A stretch of 64,000 nucleotides of DNA from Novosphingobium sp. NDB2Meth1 (lineage in GTDB: Bacteria > Pseudomonadota > Alphaproteobacteria > Sphingomonadales > Sphingomonadaceae): assembly GCF_900117425.1 (NCBI RefSeq), contig NZ_FPEH01000032.1, forward strand, positions 248,001 through 312,000, given 5' to 3'. Positions 1 through 8,089 of this stretch are shown one piece after another. Every line of letters starts with the position of its first letter. Within the stretch, counting starts at the first letter, position 1. Position numbers and translations under genes: made by a program. Below the pieces are notes generated by a model. It made no database searches. It had not been told where the DNA came from and was given only the letters and a program-made list of their open reading frames with translations.

Positions 1-2
1 AG

Positions 3-674
3 CAGAACGCCTATGACGAGGCTGCATGGCTCGTCTTCCTGATGGTTCATCTCGCCAAGCCGAGCGAAAGCGGATGGCGGCGGCTGCGTGATATCTACGG
101 CATGCTCGGACAGGGACGTTGGACCTGGGCGGCCGTAAGCGCCAATCCGGCCGCCTTTGAGCAATGGTTGGCCGCCAATTGGCGGTCGATCGGCGGCAAG
201 TTTGGCAACCATCGCAAATACGAGAGTTTAGAGCCGGGCAAGCAGCGGGCGATGGGCCCTGCAGTAGTGACCTACGTGAACTGGGTGAACGCTGCCGGTG
301 GCCATCAGGCGCTCTTTGCCCAGATTGTCCTTAACGCCGGCAACGATCCGCATGTCATCTTTGACGCATTCTACCGGTCGCTCCCCGTCAAGGGATACGG
401 TCGACTGGGCAGATTCGACTGGGCAGCTATGTTGTCCCGCTACGGCTTCGCGCCGGGCGAGGCCGGTTCGGCCTATCTGAACACAGCAACTGGCCCCAAA
501 GGAGGAATGCGTCTCCTATTCGCCGGGAACAAGGATGCAAATGTCGCGCCATCGACACTCCAGCATTGGCTCGACGAGTTGGATGCTACCCTGCAGGTGG
601 GCATGGAGGTGCTGGAGGACTCGATCTGCAATTGGCAGAAGAATCCGACAGTCTTCGAACACTTCAAGGGATAA
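3..674 (+). CDS. Thymine-hypermodification (glutamyl/putrescinyl thymine pyrophosphorylase-like) helical-domain protein, 5' end cut by window
   Basis: The reading frame is open from the window edge, and residues before the first internal Met at 42 fit the rest of the protein, so the true start lies outside the window. What is visible is an all-helical protein. A W-x3-R motif leads into a DIYG segment, followed by FGNHRKYESL, a central helix run, and a C-terminal stretch with GPKGGMRLLF and an acidic helix around EVLEDSICNW. This pattern resembles the helical, DNA-glycosylase-like domain of phage base-hypermodification enzymes (5-hmdU DNA kinase helical domain, alpha-glutamyl/putrescinyl thymine pyrophosphorylase families). 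That is pattern recollection, not a search, so the family name is tentative. The gene is the first of a run of DNA-defence genes and converges on the ImmA gene. Confidence 0.5.
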   Translation, partial: QNAYDEAAWLVFLMVHLAKPSESGWRRLRDIYGMLGQGRWTWAAVSANPAAFEQWLAANWRSIGGKFGNHRKYESLEPGKQRAMGPAVVTYVNWVNAAGGHQALFAQIVLNAGNDPHVIFDAFYRSLPVKGYGRLGRFDWAAMLSRYGFAPGEAGSAYLNTATGPKGGMRLLFAGNKDANVAPSTLQHWLDELDATLQVGMEVLEDSICNWQKNPTVFEHFKG

Positions 675-676
675 GG

Positions 677-701
677 TTCCGGCCGCGGCGTGCGGCCGGA
701 A
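677..701. terminator. Hairpin between convergent genes
   Basis: A perfect 10-bp inverted repeat (TTCCGGCCGC / GCGGCCGGAA) with a 5-nt loop fills the 31-bp gap between two convergent genes. There is no T-run on either side, so it is at best a weak or protein-assisted bidirectional terminator. Confidence 0.5.
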
Positions 702-705
702 GGGT

Positions 706-1806
706 TCAGATTGCTTCCTGAATCTGTTCCCAAGTCCAAATCCGGCGAAGACGACGCAGGGCGCCCGGATTCACGATCCCGCGATGCTGCAGTTGGCCGA
801 GAATGAGCCCCGGGGCCACCCCCAGTGAGACGGCAAACCTGCGTATAGAAGCGTCGTCTGGGCCGATGCTCAGCAGCTCGGCCTCGCGATTTTGCGGGAC
901 GATTATTGCAGTGGCGAATTCGTTCGCCTCCTTCTCACAGGGATCGTCCCCCTCCATGCCCTCAATATCGACGAACGAAGAGGCCTCGTGCAGAAGCAGG
1001 TGGCCGATCTCGTGGAAGAGCGTGAACCAGAAGTGGTCGTCCGCCCGATGCCTGAAGCTCATTAGGATCATCGCCTTGTCCGGCGCGATCATTCGGCTTG
1101 CGCCGCTGGCGCGGCACCCCTTTGGAGCTTTTACGACTACGAGCGCGACGCCGGCGTCGGCCAGCAACTTCACCAGCGGCGGCATGAACCGGTTAGGCTT
1201 GCTGATCCTCGACAGCGCACGAATTTCTCCGAGACGGGCCCGGAGCGCATCACTCGACCAAGTGGCCGTCTGTCGGAGGTTAGCATTGAGTTCGCCTTCA
1301 CGCAGCCACATCGACGTCGCACCGTCGTGCTGCGTAAACGCCAACGATCGACGGAACCTCGCCTCGCGCTGATGGGGGCCGTAGCGCGCATCCCAAGACT
1401 TCAGGGTGCTGACGCCAAAGTAGGCCAGACGGCGCTCGAGTTCGATCGAGCGCATCTTCACCGTGATCCGACCCTTGCTACCGGGAGCCGGGATGCGGTC
1501 CAGCCAAGCATCGGCTTCCTCGTCGGATAGTAGATTGACTGCCTGAGCCAAAGCTTCCCGATATTTCGCCTGCCGAGTCTTCCAGAAAGTCGTCGATCCG
1601 CCGAGCATGCCAGATAACGCGTCCGCAGTAGCGTCGTCGATGGCTCCGAACCCGCTCATAAGGTCACGAAGCTGGGTTATGCCGCCTGCCAGCCGCCCAG
1701 AAAGCGCCTCAGCGGACACGCCACGTCGACGCATTGCCGACAGCACGCTGTCGCCCGGTCTGGAAAACCAGTCCTTCTCTTGCCGCTGAACATCGACAAT
1801 CGTCAT
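706..1806 (-). CDS. HigA-type antitoxin: XRE helix-turn-helix fused to ImmA/IrrE metallopeptidase
   Basis: This is a 366-residue protein with an N-terminal XRE-like helix-turn-helix (about residues 18-70) of the HigA sort. Its C-terminal half is an ImmA/IrrE zinc peptidase with the HEIGH motif at 265-269 and a downstream EKEANEF segment (about 291-297) that would give the third metal ligand. The ATG at 1806 was chosen because it overlaps the stop of the upstream toxin gene (TGATG), indicating translational coupling; an upstream in-frame start at 1848 would sit inside the toxin gene. In this family the HTH half normally neutralises and autoregulates the partner toxin, while the peptidase half may cleave a repressor or antitoxin on a stress signal. 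The role of the peptidase here is inferred. Confidence 0.82.
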   Translation of the reverse strand: MTIVDVQRQEKDWFSRPGDSVLSAMRRRGVSAEALSGRLAGGITQLRDLMSGFGAIDDATADALSGMLGGSTTFWKTRQAKYREALAQAVNLLSDEEADAWLDRIPAPGSKGRITVKMRSIELERRLAYFGVSTLKSWDARYGPHQREARFRRSLAFTQHDGATSMWLREGELNANLRQTATWSSDALRARLGEIRALSRISKPNRFMPPLVKLLADAGVALVVVKAPKGCRASGASRMIAPDKAMILMSFRHRADDHFWFTLFHEIGHLLLHEASSFVDIEGMEGDDPCEKEANEFATAIIVPQNREAELLSIGPDDASIRRFAVSLGVAPGLILGQLQHRGIVNPGALRRLRRIWTWEQIQEAI

Positions 1807-2120
1807 CACGAAATCTCGATCAGCATAATCCGCCGCACCTGCCCCCAAGCGACACTACCATCGACCTCCCGTGGTATTTTCTCGCCTACCGCATTGAACA
1901 CTGCGCGGTAGTGTGTACCGAATGAGAAGGAAAGGGAATCCCCTGCTAAAATATCGCCGCCTCGAAAGTCGATCAACTCGTCAACTGTAAGGAAAGATTC
2001 GGCCTCCGCCAAAAGCTCATGCAGCTCTGCAGCGGGCCCGGGACCAAGCTGAGCCTGGGCCTCCTCTATCCTCGTGCAGACTGCCTTCAGCTTTTTCGTG
2101 TTATAGGAGACGTTCAGCAT
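1806..2120 (-). CDS. higB: HigB/RelE-superfamily toxin (plasmid-maintenance killer type)
   Basis: A 104-residue basic-to-neutral protein that begins with the HigB-like VSYNTKKLKAV stretch and ends its core with THYRAVF, which corresponds to the conserved N-Y-R-L-I-F strand of HigB/ParE toxins. Members of this fold cleave mRNA on the ribosome or poison gyrase; which applies here cannot be read from the sequence. The ATG at 2120 is preceded by a GAGG ribosome-binding site and removes 31 unrelated N-terminal residues that a longer frame would add. It overlaps the HTH-ImmA gene by a TGATG junction, so toxin and antitoxin form one transcript with the toxin first, the typical higBA order. Confidence 0.75.
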   Translation of the reverse strand: MLNVSYNTKKLKAVCTRIEEAQAQLGPGPAAELHELLAEAESFLTVDELIDFRGGDILAGDSLSFSFGTHYRAVFNAVGEKIPREVDGSVAWGQVRRIMLIEIS

Positions 2121-2193
2121 GACGCCTCGCAGACTTCCCCAGAAGGTCCGCGTGCCAGCGTGGCCACTGTCCGGATCGCCGATGCCAGGTTCA

Positions 2194-2556
2194 CTACGGC
2201 AGTGGCGAACCATGGGGCTTGGCAGCCTGCTTGGCTCGAATCGTCTCGATGCGATCCCAGTTCCGCTTTAGCTCGCCGTCGCCAGCCTCGTCCATATTGA
2301 TCTCAGAGGCGCTGCACAATGCCGCCAGCGTTACCATCACGCCACCTACCTCGAGATCCGGAACGCCGACCGGCCGGCCATAGACATAGTCAACCAGCGC
2401 CAGCGCGTCCTCACGGGAGCACCCGTTAGCCTGTGCCAACTCCAGCGCCTCCTCGAGAAACCGATGCGTCCGTTCGGCGCGATTGGACCAGACGGTGATC
2501 GGAAAGCAGGCCTTCAGCCAGCTCTCGACCCGTTCTTGGAAGGATGTGATGCTCAA
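2194..2556 (-). CDS. MazG-like nucleotide pyrophosphohydrolase
   Basis: A 120-residue all-helical protein with the MazG/all-alpha NTP pyrophosphohydrolase signature: R-F-L-E-E-A-L-E-L (metal-binding glutamates) about 25-35 residues in, then a conserved V-Y-G-R-P-V-G segment and an EVGG-x-M-V-T-L helix, ending in I-R-A-K-Q-A-A-K-P-H-G-S-P-L. This compact form is common in phages and islands and hydrolyses (d)NTPs to monophosphates. I chose the TTG at 2556 because a strong purine-rich Shine-Dalgarno (AGGGGGG) lies just upstream; another TTG at 2604 has none. It lies 73 bp upstream of higB on the same strand and may be co-transcribed. The substrate is unknown. Confidence 0.72.
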   Translation of the reverse strand: MSITSFQERVESWLKACFPITVWSNRAERTHRFLEEALELAQANGCSREDALALVDYVYGRPVGVPDLEVGGVMVTLAALCSASEINMDEAGDGELKRNWDRIETIRAKQAAKPHGSPLP

Positions 2557-3066
2557 GTGCCCCCCTATGTCCTTGTTATACTTTGCAGGGGCTAAGCCGC
2601 ACAAGAGGTTATGTAAGCGGCGTGTCTAGGACTAAACTTCAGGAATAGCCTGAAGACGAGCAGCGATGAAATAGGTCGCGCGATGGCGGCGGACATTGCC
2701 TGAGAATGGACCTCAGGCGGTTCGCGTCAACATAGACATCCGTTCGTTCGGCTTGTGAGATGCCAGCTCTATAAGCGGCCTGTCCGCTGCGGCTAGCCTT
2801 GCCTATTTACTCGTTTAATCCAGTATCGGACCCATATTTCGGCTTCGCTCCCGAAAACTGCCATTCACGCGCGAACTGGGAATAGCGAGAGTTGGTCGGG
2901 ATGCGCCCTTCGCTAAAGGTTCGGCGAGCAGTCGACGTTCGTAAGTTTGCTTCCGCTTTCTCGACGCGCGGGAAGGATGCGACGACAGGATACGGGTATA
3001 GCGCTGGGATATTGCTGCTCGAACATCTGCGCCGCTGATTTGAGGCAAGCTATAACAACTGGGATT
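2557..3066. other. Non-coding gap upstream of the MazG-like gene
   Basis: About 500 bp between the MazG-like start and the mcrC stop. Short frames exist on both strands but none shows a recognisable family, credible ribosome site or sustained codon bias. The stretch is less GC-rich than the core genes and probably holds the promoter of the MazG/higBA transcript. No repeat or RNA gene was recognised. Confidence 0.5.
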
Positions 3067-4416
3067 TCAAATGATCCGTCGAAGCGGCACTTGGCATCCA
3101 GCCAGTAATTGCTTTGCCGTCTCGCGCAGCGATTGCGCCGCAAAGTCTGCCGGCGCCGATAAGTCAACGCGTCCCAGAGCGAGCATTTCAGGGCCGCCAT
3201 GGACTCCATATCGATGTGCCTGGTTTGGCTCCGAACCGGGCACGTCAGGATACAGGAGCATGAGTCTTTCGCAGTGGTAGAGCCGCGCGTAAGCCATCAT
3301 CTGGTAAACGTCTGATTGGCTCACGCCGCGTTTGGCATCTAGGGGATTGGTCGCCAGCCGCTTCCACTTGGTGTCGATGATCGCCAGAACCTCCCGTCCA
3401 CGCTTCAGCTGTATGTCGGGAAACGTCGCAAAGTGCTTCCCTTCCGCCACTGCGTCGTCATTCCAGTCACCAAGGCACTTTCGGGCTCCACCTTGCGCTA
3501 CGACCTCTATCCCACGAGCCCAAGAAGCACCCGCCAGCGCTCGGCGCAGAAGCGCGGCGACGGCGTCTTCGAAGAGCTTCTCCATCGGAAAAAGCAGCGT
3601 GATGCCATCGTGCGCATGGGTTTGATGCCGCGTGCTTTGCCATTCGCGCCGGACAAGCAGCCGGGCCAAGCGAAAGAGAGACTCCCAGCGGCGGCTGGTG
3701 CGGTCGATCTGGACCTTATGCCATGGCAGCGCCGAGACCGGCAAAAGACTGACATCAGCAAAAGCATAGCGCAGCTCGTCCAATAGGCGCTGTGTGGTGG
3801 GTGCGCGTGCCTGACCTCGCAAGAATACGACGCTTGCAGCCATGACTTGCATCAAGGGGATGTCCGAACTGAGCAGGTCGTACCGACATGCCAGCCGATC
3901 GGGACGAACGGCGTGGATGGTGAACTGGCGCGCAACGTCAAGACGTCCGCGCAAGACGGGGAGGTCTTCATCGCACTCGATGTACTGGCGCGGTAGGCCA
4001 CGGCGCGTCTCTGCGAGAAGCCGGTCAGCAAAGAGGCGGATCAGGATCTCGAGCAGGCTTTCGGCCTGGTGCGCCATGGCGAGGACCCCGCCTTCACCTA
4101 TACCTAGGTCGAGAGCGAGATCGAGCAGCGAGACCAACTGGCGCCTGACCGTTGGTGCATCCTCAGCGGGCGCCTCAGGGTCGACTTTGGGCAGTATCTC
4201 AAGGCTACATCCAGGCGCCGAGATGACGCCGACCATTTGCTTCGCCTTAAGGTAGTGCCGATGATCGGAAAGGATGCCCGCACCCTTCTCGCCACCAAGC
4301 GGATGGTCGCGCGCTGCGGCAACGAGAGCTTCAGCCTCTTTGATCGAGAAGCCTTTCGTACACCCCTTGGCGCTGACGGGAAGCTCACCCCATTCTGACA
4401 CCGCTCGGTGCGTCAT
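3067..4416 (-). CDS. mcrC: McrC-family nuclease subunit of a McrBC type IV restriction system
   Basis: A 449-residue protein with the usual McrC plan: an N-terminal beta-rich domain that contacts and stimulates the McrB ring (about 1-160), a helical linker, and a C-terminal PD-(D/E)xK nuclease. The catalytic residues are visible as D334 in FPDIQLK and D348-T-K350 in AIIDTKWK. It starts inside the 3' end of mcrB (4-bp overlap at 4413-4416), so the two are translationally coupled. McrC supplies the cutting activity when McrB translocates on modified DNA. Length and catalytic residues look intact. Confidence 0.9.
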   Translation of the reverse strand: MTHRAVSEWGELPVSAKGCTKGFSIKEAEALVAAARDHPLGGEKGAGILSDHRHYLKAKQMVGVISAPGCSLEILPKVDPEAPAEDAPTVRRQLVSLLDLALDLGIGEGGVLAMAHQAESLLEILIRLFADRLLAETRRGLPRQYIECDEDLPVLRGRLDVARQFTIHAVRPDRLACRYDLLSSDIPLMQVMAASVVFLRGQARAPTTQRLLDELRYAFADVSLLPVSALPWHKVQIDRTSRRWESLFRLARLLVRREWQSTRHQTHAHDGITLLFPMEKLFEDAVAALLRRALAGASWARGIEVVAQGGARKCLGDWNDDAVAEGKHFATFPDIQLKRGREVLAIIDTKWKRLATNPLDAKRGVSQSDVYQMMAYARLYHCERLMLLYPDVPGSEPNQAHRYGVHGGPEMLALGRVDLSAPADFAAQSLRETAKQLLAGCQVPLRRII

Positions 4417-7400
4417 GCCAAATTGTCTTCTGGATCGCCTTCGTCGGTGTCGCCGGACTCAGCTTGGTCCGCCGGTGAGGGTTCATCGCCGGACAGGAGT
4501 CGAACGTATGCGTCCGTCGGGAACGAATCCGGATACGCTGGTTCATTCCAGCGGACGAAGTAGGTATCGAGCGGAGGGCGGCCGCTCATGCCGGGCGGCG
4601 GCTGGAGCTTGCGTGCACCAATGAAGCCGTCTCCAAGCACGGCACGGATTCGGCTCCAATCCTCGAAGAAATACTCCTGGAGGAGCGGGATCACCTTGTC
4701 GCGCATCACCGCGTCGACCGCTTCGCGTGAGGTGAGCCCCATGAAAAAGGCATGTCCAATCCGGTGCTCGCGATCGACGAGGTATTCGATGCGCTGGTTG
4801 ATTACATTCAGGACGCGTTTCAGATCGATCCCGTCGACGGGCTTCAAGAGTGCAGGATCGGGCGCCATTTCTCGGAAGGTGAAGCGCCGCCGCAAGGCCG
4901 TATCGAGCAGCGCAATCGAGCGATCGGCGGTGTTCATGGTTCCGATAATGTGAAGGTTCGCTGGCACCCCGAATTCGGCCTTTGAGTAAGGCAGGCGCAC
5001 GGTCAGCGCGTTAGGCTGGCCGAGGCGTTTGTCGGGCTCAAGCAGCGTGATGAGTTCGCCGAACACCTTGGAGATGTTTGCCCGATTGATCTCATCAATG
5101 ATGAGGACATGCGGCAGAAGTGGTGGGTGCACCACTTGCGCGATGCCGCCATTGATGAGCCTATCGATGACGGCAAGGTTCAGCTCGCCAGGGTCGAGCC
5201 GACTGATCGTGTTGATCGGGAACTGGCGGTCCCGCAGCATCGATGTCGGGAGGCCTTCCGGATCGTGCCAGAGCCAATTGACCTTGCGGCGATGGTGGTA
5301 ACCCGAAGTCTCGCGCGGGGCGTACTCGTAATCTCCGTCGACGATGCCGATGGCGCGAAATTTCGATCGGCCCCGCGAAACAACGATCACATCGCCCCGC
5401 TGGAGCACGTTGCGAAAGAGGTTGGTCGACTCCACCGCTCCATTACCCGCGTGGTACTTATCCTCGGGAAACCGCCGTTGCAGTTCGGCCAAGATCTCAC
5501 CGGCATCTTCGAATTTGGGATCAGACCAATCAACATCTGCAAAACCAAAGATTGCACAGCCATCGGCGATAGATTGATCGAAGACCCATGCGGATCGGGG
5601 ATCACTGGCATCGCCGAGCGACATGCGAAACATGGTCACGTCCTCGTCAACAAGCGGGGAGGCTGACGGCTCAATCGAGACCGACTTTGGTACGCCCGGG
5701 ACTTGGGCCAAGGTCGCGATCTGCTTAAAGATGCCGTCGTGGGGTTCGAGCGAAAAGCCGCCGCCGGATGTCGAGACACCTTCGCCGAACCCTGTCACCG
5801 GCCGAAGCCCTTCGACAAAATCTTCATAGCCAAAGTTCTGGTGGAAGGTAACGAACGCGATCCGCTTAGCCTCGACCAAGGCGCGGTACCGCGCCATCAA
5901 GGCCATACGGCCCGCTGTGTCATCGGGGAAATCGACCTGGCCATCGCACAGACGCACTGCCTCGCGAGCAGTTGAATAGGTCTTGCCCGTGCCTGGTGGT
6001 CCATAGAGGATAAGGTTCGTTGGTTCTGCCATCGTAACCTGCTCTTGCTGGGCCTGTCCGGCGAAGTCCCACTTCGCCAAGAACCAAGCCATGTCTTGTT
6101 CGGCCCCGTTAAAAATGAAGGCGGCGAGCTGCTGCGCCATGTCGCTATCGCTGATTGGCAACCGCCAAATTGTGCTGTTGTGGGTGTAGAGCCACCATAG
6201 CCGAGCTTCCGGAAGAACGGTCCAATCCACGCCGACAGAAAGACCGTCAGTGCTCGCTCTGGTAACAACACCAGTGGCGCGAATGCGCATGGCTGTGACG
6301 GGCGTACCAAATGTTGGGAAGGGCGGGTTGCGCTGATTGGCGAGGAAATCGCGCATGACGATCCGATCGCCCGGCTGCATCTCGCGGACCATCCGATTGT
6401 TTTTGCTGCCGCTGTCATAGAGCAGGTGCCAGTCGCCTCGCTCGACAAAGCCTGCGAGGCCATCTTCTTTGCCCTCGAGCGCCGTAACAAGCCAGATTGG
6501 CGTATCGGCTACCTTCCGCCCCAGCTGAAAGCGGTACCGGACAGTTGAGCTGCGCTGCGGACCCTCGCGATTGATCAGGACAACGCCCGCTTCGTCCGCA
6601 AGGATCTTCCCGTCGAGAACCTGACACACATTTGGCATCGCGTTCTCGAGCCCCATCTCCCGGTGAACATCTCCGGACACTACCTCGACATAACTATCGC
6701 CTCGAGTCCGCGCCGGATCGATGTAAGCCTCGATAACGTGCTGCCGGATCTGGTCTGACATGCGAAGCGGCGGCGTGTAGATCTCTTCGCTTCCGACGAT
6801 CTCGAAGCCCAGCTTGCGCAGGATCGTGTTGGCCCCTTGAGGCCCGTTACCGCCACTAAAGTCGGAACCGGGCTTTGTCTTACCGCCAGGCATGTGACGA
6901 TGGGCAACGCCGACAATCGCTTTGGCGGGATAGCGATGGTCATTCTCGGGATGAGCCAGCCAGTAGTCGCGGGGCACGCCAAAGCCATAGAGCGTGAGAA
7001 AGTTCTCCAGGCCGAGGCTGTCGCATTCTTCCATAGCCGCAAGGACTGCATCGCGTGTCAGCCCTGCAACCGCGGCATTGGCAGGAGCAGTGGTGAGAGG
7101 CGGAGTAATCGCATAGCCAAGCTCTTCTAGCTTCGAGAATGCCTTGTCCTCGCCAAAGCCCTGATAAAAAGTCTGCGAAGTGAGGTCAGGGCCGTCGCTC
7201 AAATAGGAGATCGCGGCTGCCACGACAGCTTTAGCAGGATACCGGTCCGCTCCTGCCTCATCGAGGATCCAGCGACGCGGCTTACCGAAGCTGTGCGCAA
7301 GGAGGAACTCGTCAACGCCGAGCTCATCACACTCCTCGATCGCAGCTTCGATTTCCTCACGTGAGAGGCGATTTAGAAAGGCGTCGAGTTCGGGATTGGC

Positions 7401-7736
7401 AACCGCCTGCGATGCCACTTCGCCGGCAAGGAAGCGGCCGTAGCGTTTGAGCCAGCTTTGCCAGTAGGACAGGCGCCGATCGCCTGCATTGGACTCAGGT
7501 AAAAGCAATCGGAATTCTAAGCCGCCGCCTCGAGCGTCCGCACGCAGATCGCTGAGCTTCTCGAGGAGGCCTGCGAACTGATCTTGAGCGTAGATTTCTT
7601 CGAGCGTCTCGCCGCTGAAGCCCATTGCATCGAGATTGCGTTCAATACGCCGAAGCGAAGCAATGCGACCATCAATCGCCTTTTCCGACTGCGCGCCACC
7701 GGCCCGCAGCCATGCCGAAAACTCCGCTTCCCTCAC
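4413..7736 (-). CDS. mcrB: McrB-family GTPase (AAA+) with duplicated N-terminal DNA-reader domains and two EVE/PUA-like segments
   Basis: A 1107-residue protein, far longer than E. coli McrB (459 residues). After a short helical N-terminus there are two homologous repeats, about 124-210 and 226-313. Each carries E-E-C-D-x-L-G, then a hydrophobic helix, then R-Y-P-A-K-A, and they resemble the head domain at the N-terminus of ScoMcrA-type enzymes. About 412-525 looks like an EVE/ASCH (PUA-like) modified-base reader. The AAA+ motor has Walker A GPPGTGKTY (579-587), the McrB-typical TFHQNFGYEDFVEG (630-643), Walker B LIIDEINRAN (878-887) and sensor IGTMNTADRS (931-940). Between Walker A and Walker B, about 695-860, lies a second PUA-like insertion. 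The domain assignments outside the motor are pattern-based. It forms an operon with mcrC. Confidence 0.88.
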   Translation of the reverse strand: MREAEFSAWLRAGGAQSEKAIDGRIASLRRIERNLDAMGFSGETLEEIYAQDQFAGLLEKLSDLRADARGGGLEFRLLLPESNAGDRRLSYWQSWLKRYGRFLAGEVASQAVANPELDAFLNRLSREEIEAAIEECDELGVDEFLLAHSFGKPRRWILDEAGADRYPAKAVVAAAISYLSDGPDLTSQTFYQGFGEDKAFSKLEELGYAITPPLTTAPANAAVAGLTRDAVLAAMEECDSLGLENFLTLYGFGVPRDYWLAHPENDHRYPAKAIVGVAHRHMPGGKTKPGSDFSGGNGPQGANTILRKLGFEIVGSEEIYTPPLRMSDQIRQHVIEAYIDPARTRGDSYVEVVSGDVHREMGLENAMPNVCQVLDGKILADEAGVVLINREGPQRSSTVRYRFQLGRKVADTPIWLVTALEGKEDGLAGFVERGDWHLLYDSGSKNNRMVREMQPGDRIVMRDFLANQRNPPFPTFGTPVTAMRIRATGVVTRASTDGLSVGVDWTVLPEARLWWLYTHNSTIWRLPISDSDMAQQLAAFIFNGAEQDMAWFLAKWDFAGQAQQEQVTMAEPTNLILYGPPGTGKTYSTAREAVRLCDGQVDFPDDTAGRMALMARYRALVEAKRIAFVTFHQNFGYEDFVEGLRPVTGFGEGVSTSGGGFSLEPHDGIFKQIATLAQVPGVPKSVSIEPSASPLVDEDVTMFRMSLGDASDPRSAWVFDQSIADGCAIFGFADVDWSDPKFEDAGEILAELQRRFPEDKYHAGNGAVESTNLFRNVLQRGDVIVVSRGRSKFRAIGIVDGDYEYAPRETSGYHHRRKVNWLWHDPEGLPTSMLRDRQFPINTISRLDPGELNLAVIDRLINGGIAQVVHPPLLPHVLIIDEINRANISKVFGELITLLEPDKRLGQPNALTVRLPYSKAEFGVPANLHIIGTMNTADRSIALLDTALRRRFTFREMAPDPALLKPVDGIDLKRVLNVINQRIEYLVDREHRIGHAFFMGLTSREAVDAVMRDKVIPLLQEYFFEDWSRIRAVLGDGFIGARKLQPPPGMSGRPPLDTYFVRWNEPAYPDSFPTDAYVRLLSGDEPSPADQAESGDTDEGDPEDNLA

Positions 7737-8089
7737 GAACTGCCCTCCTCAGTCACCAAGGCCAATGTATTGACCAACCTCGGGCGGTCCACTGATATTG
7801 CGCCGAGTTGCATGTACCTCTGGTTCGTTGATTGGCGCGCCCGCTATAGAGCATTTCAAGTTCTTCCGTGTCTTGCTGTGACAATGCTTGTAGTCATGCG
7901 GGATCTGTCAAGGGGCGGAGAGTAAGAGGCGATCAATGACGGGCTAACCCAGCCTAAACCTCTCTTTCTCGATAGAGAAGGACGGTTTCGGGGTGTGTAG
8001 CATAATCTTGGTGACGAGCTCTTTGTCCGTCTCATCGCTTGCTTTTCAGGGTGGTTGCCGGTGCCAGAATATGTGGGCACATCTCAACC
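7737..8089. other. Divergent intergenic region between mcrB and the DUF2075 gene
   Basis: About 350 bp that must hold promoters for both divergent transcripts. A sigma-70-like pair on the + strand, TTGACC at 7770-7775 and TGATAT at 7793-7798 with a 17-bp spacer, is a candidate, though it lies about 290 bp from the DUF2075 start. No gene or repeat was recognised. Confidence 0.4.
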
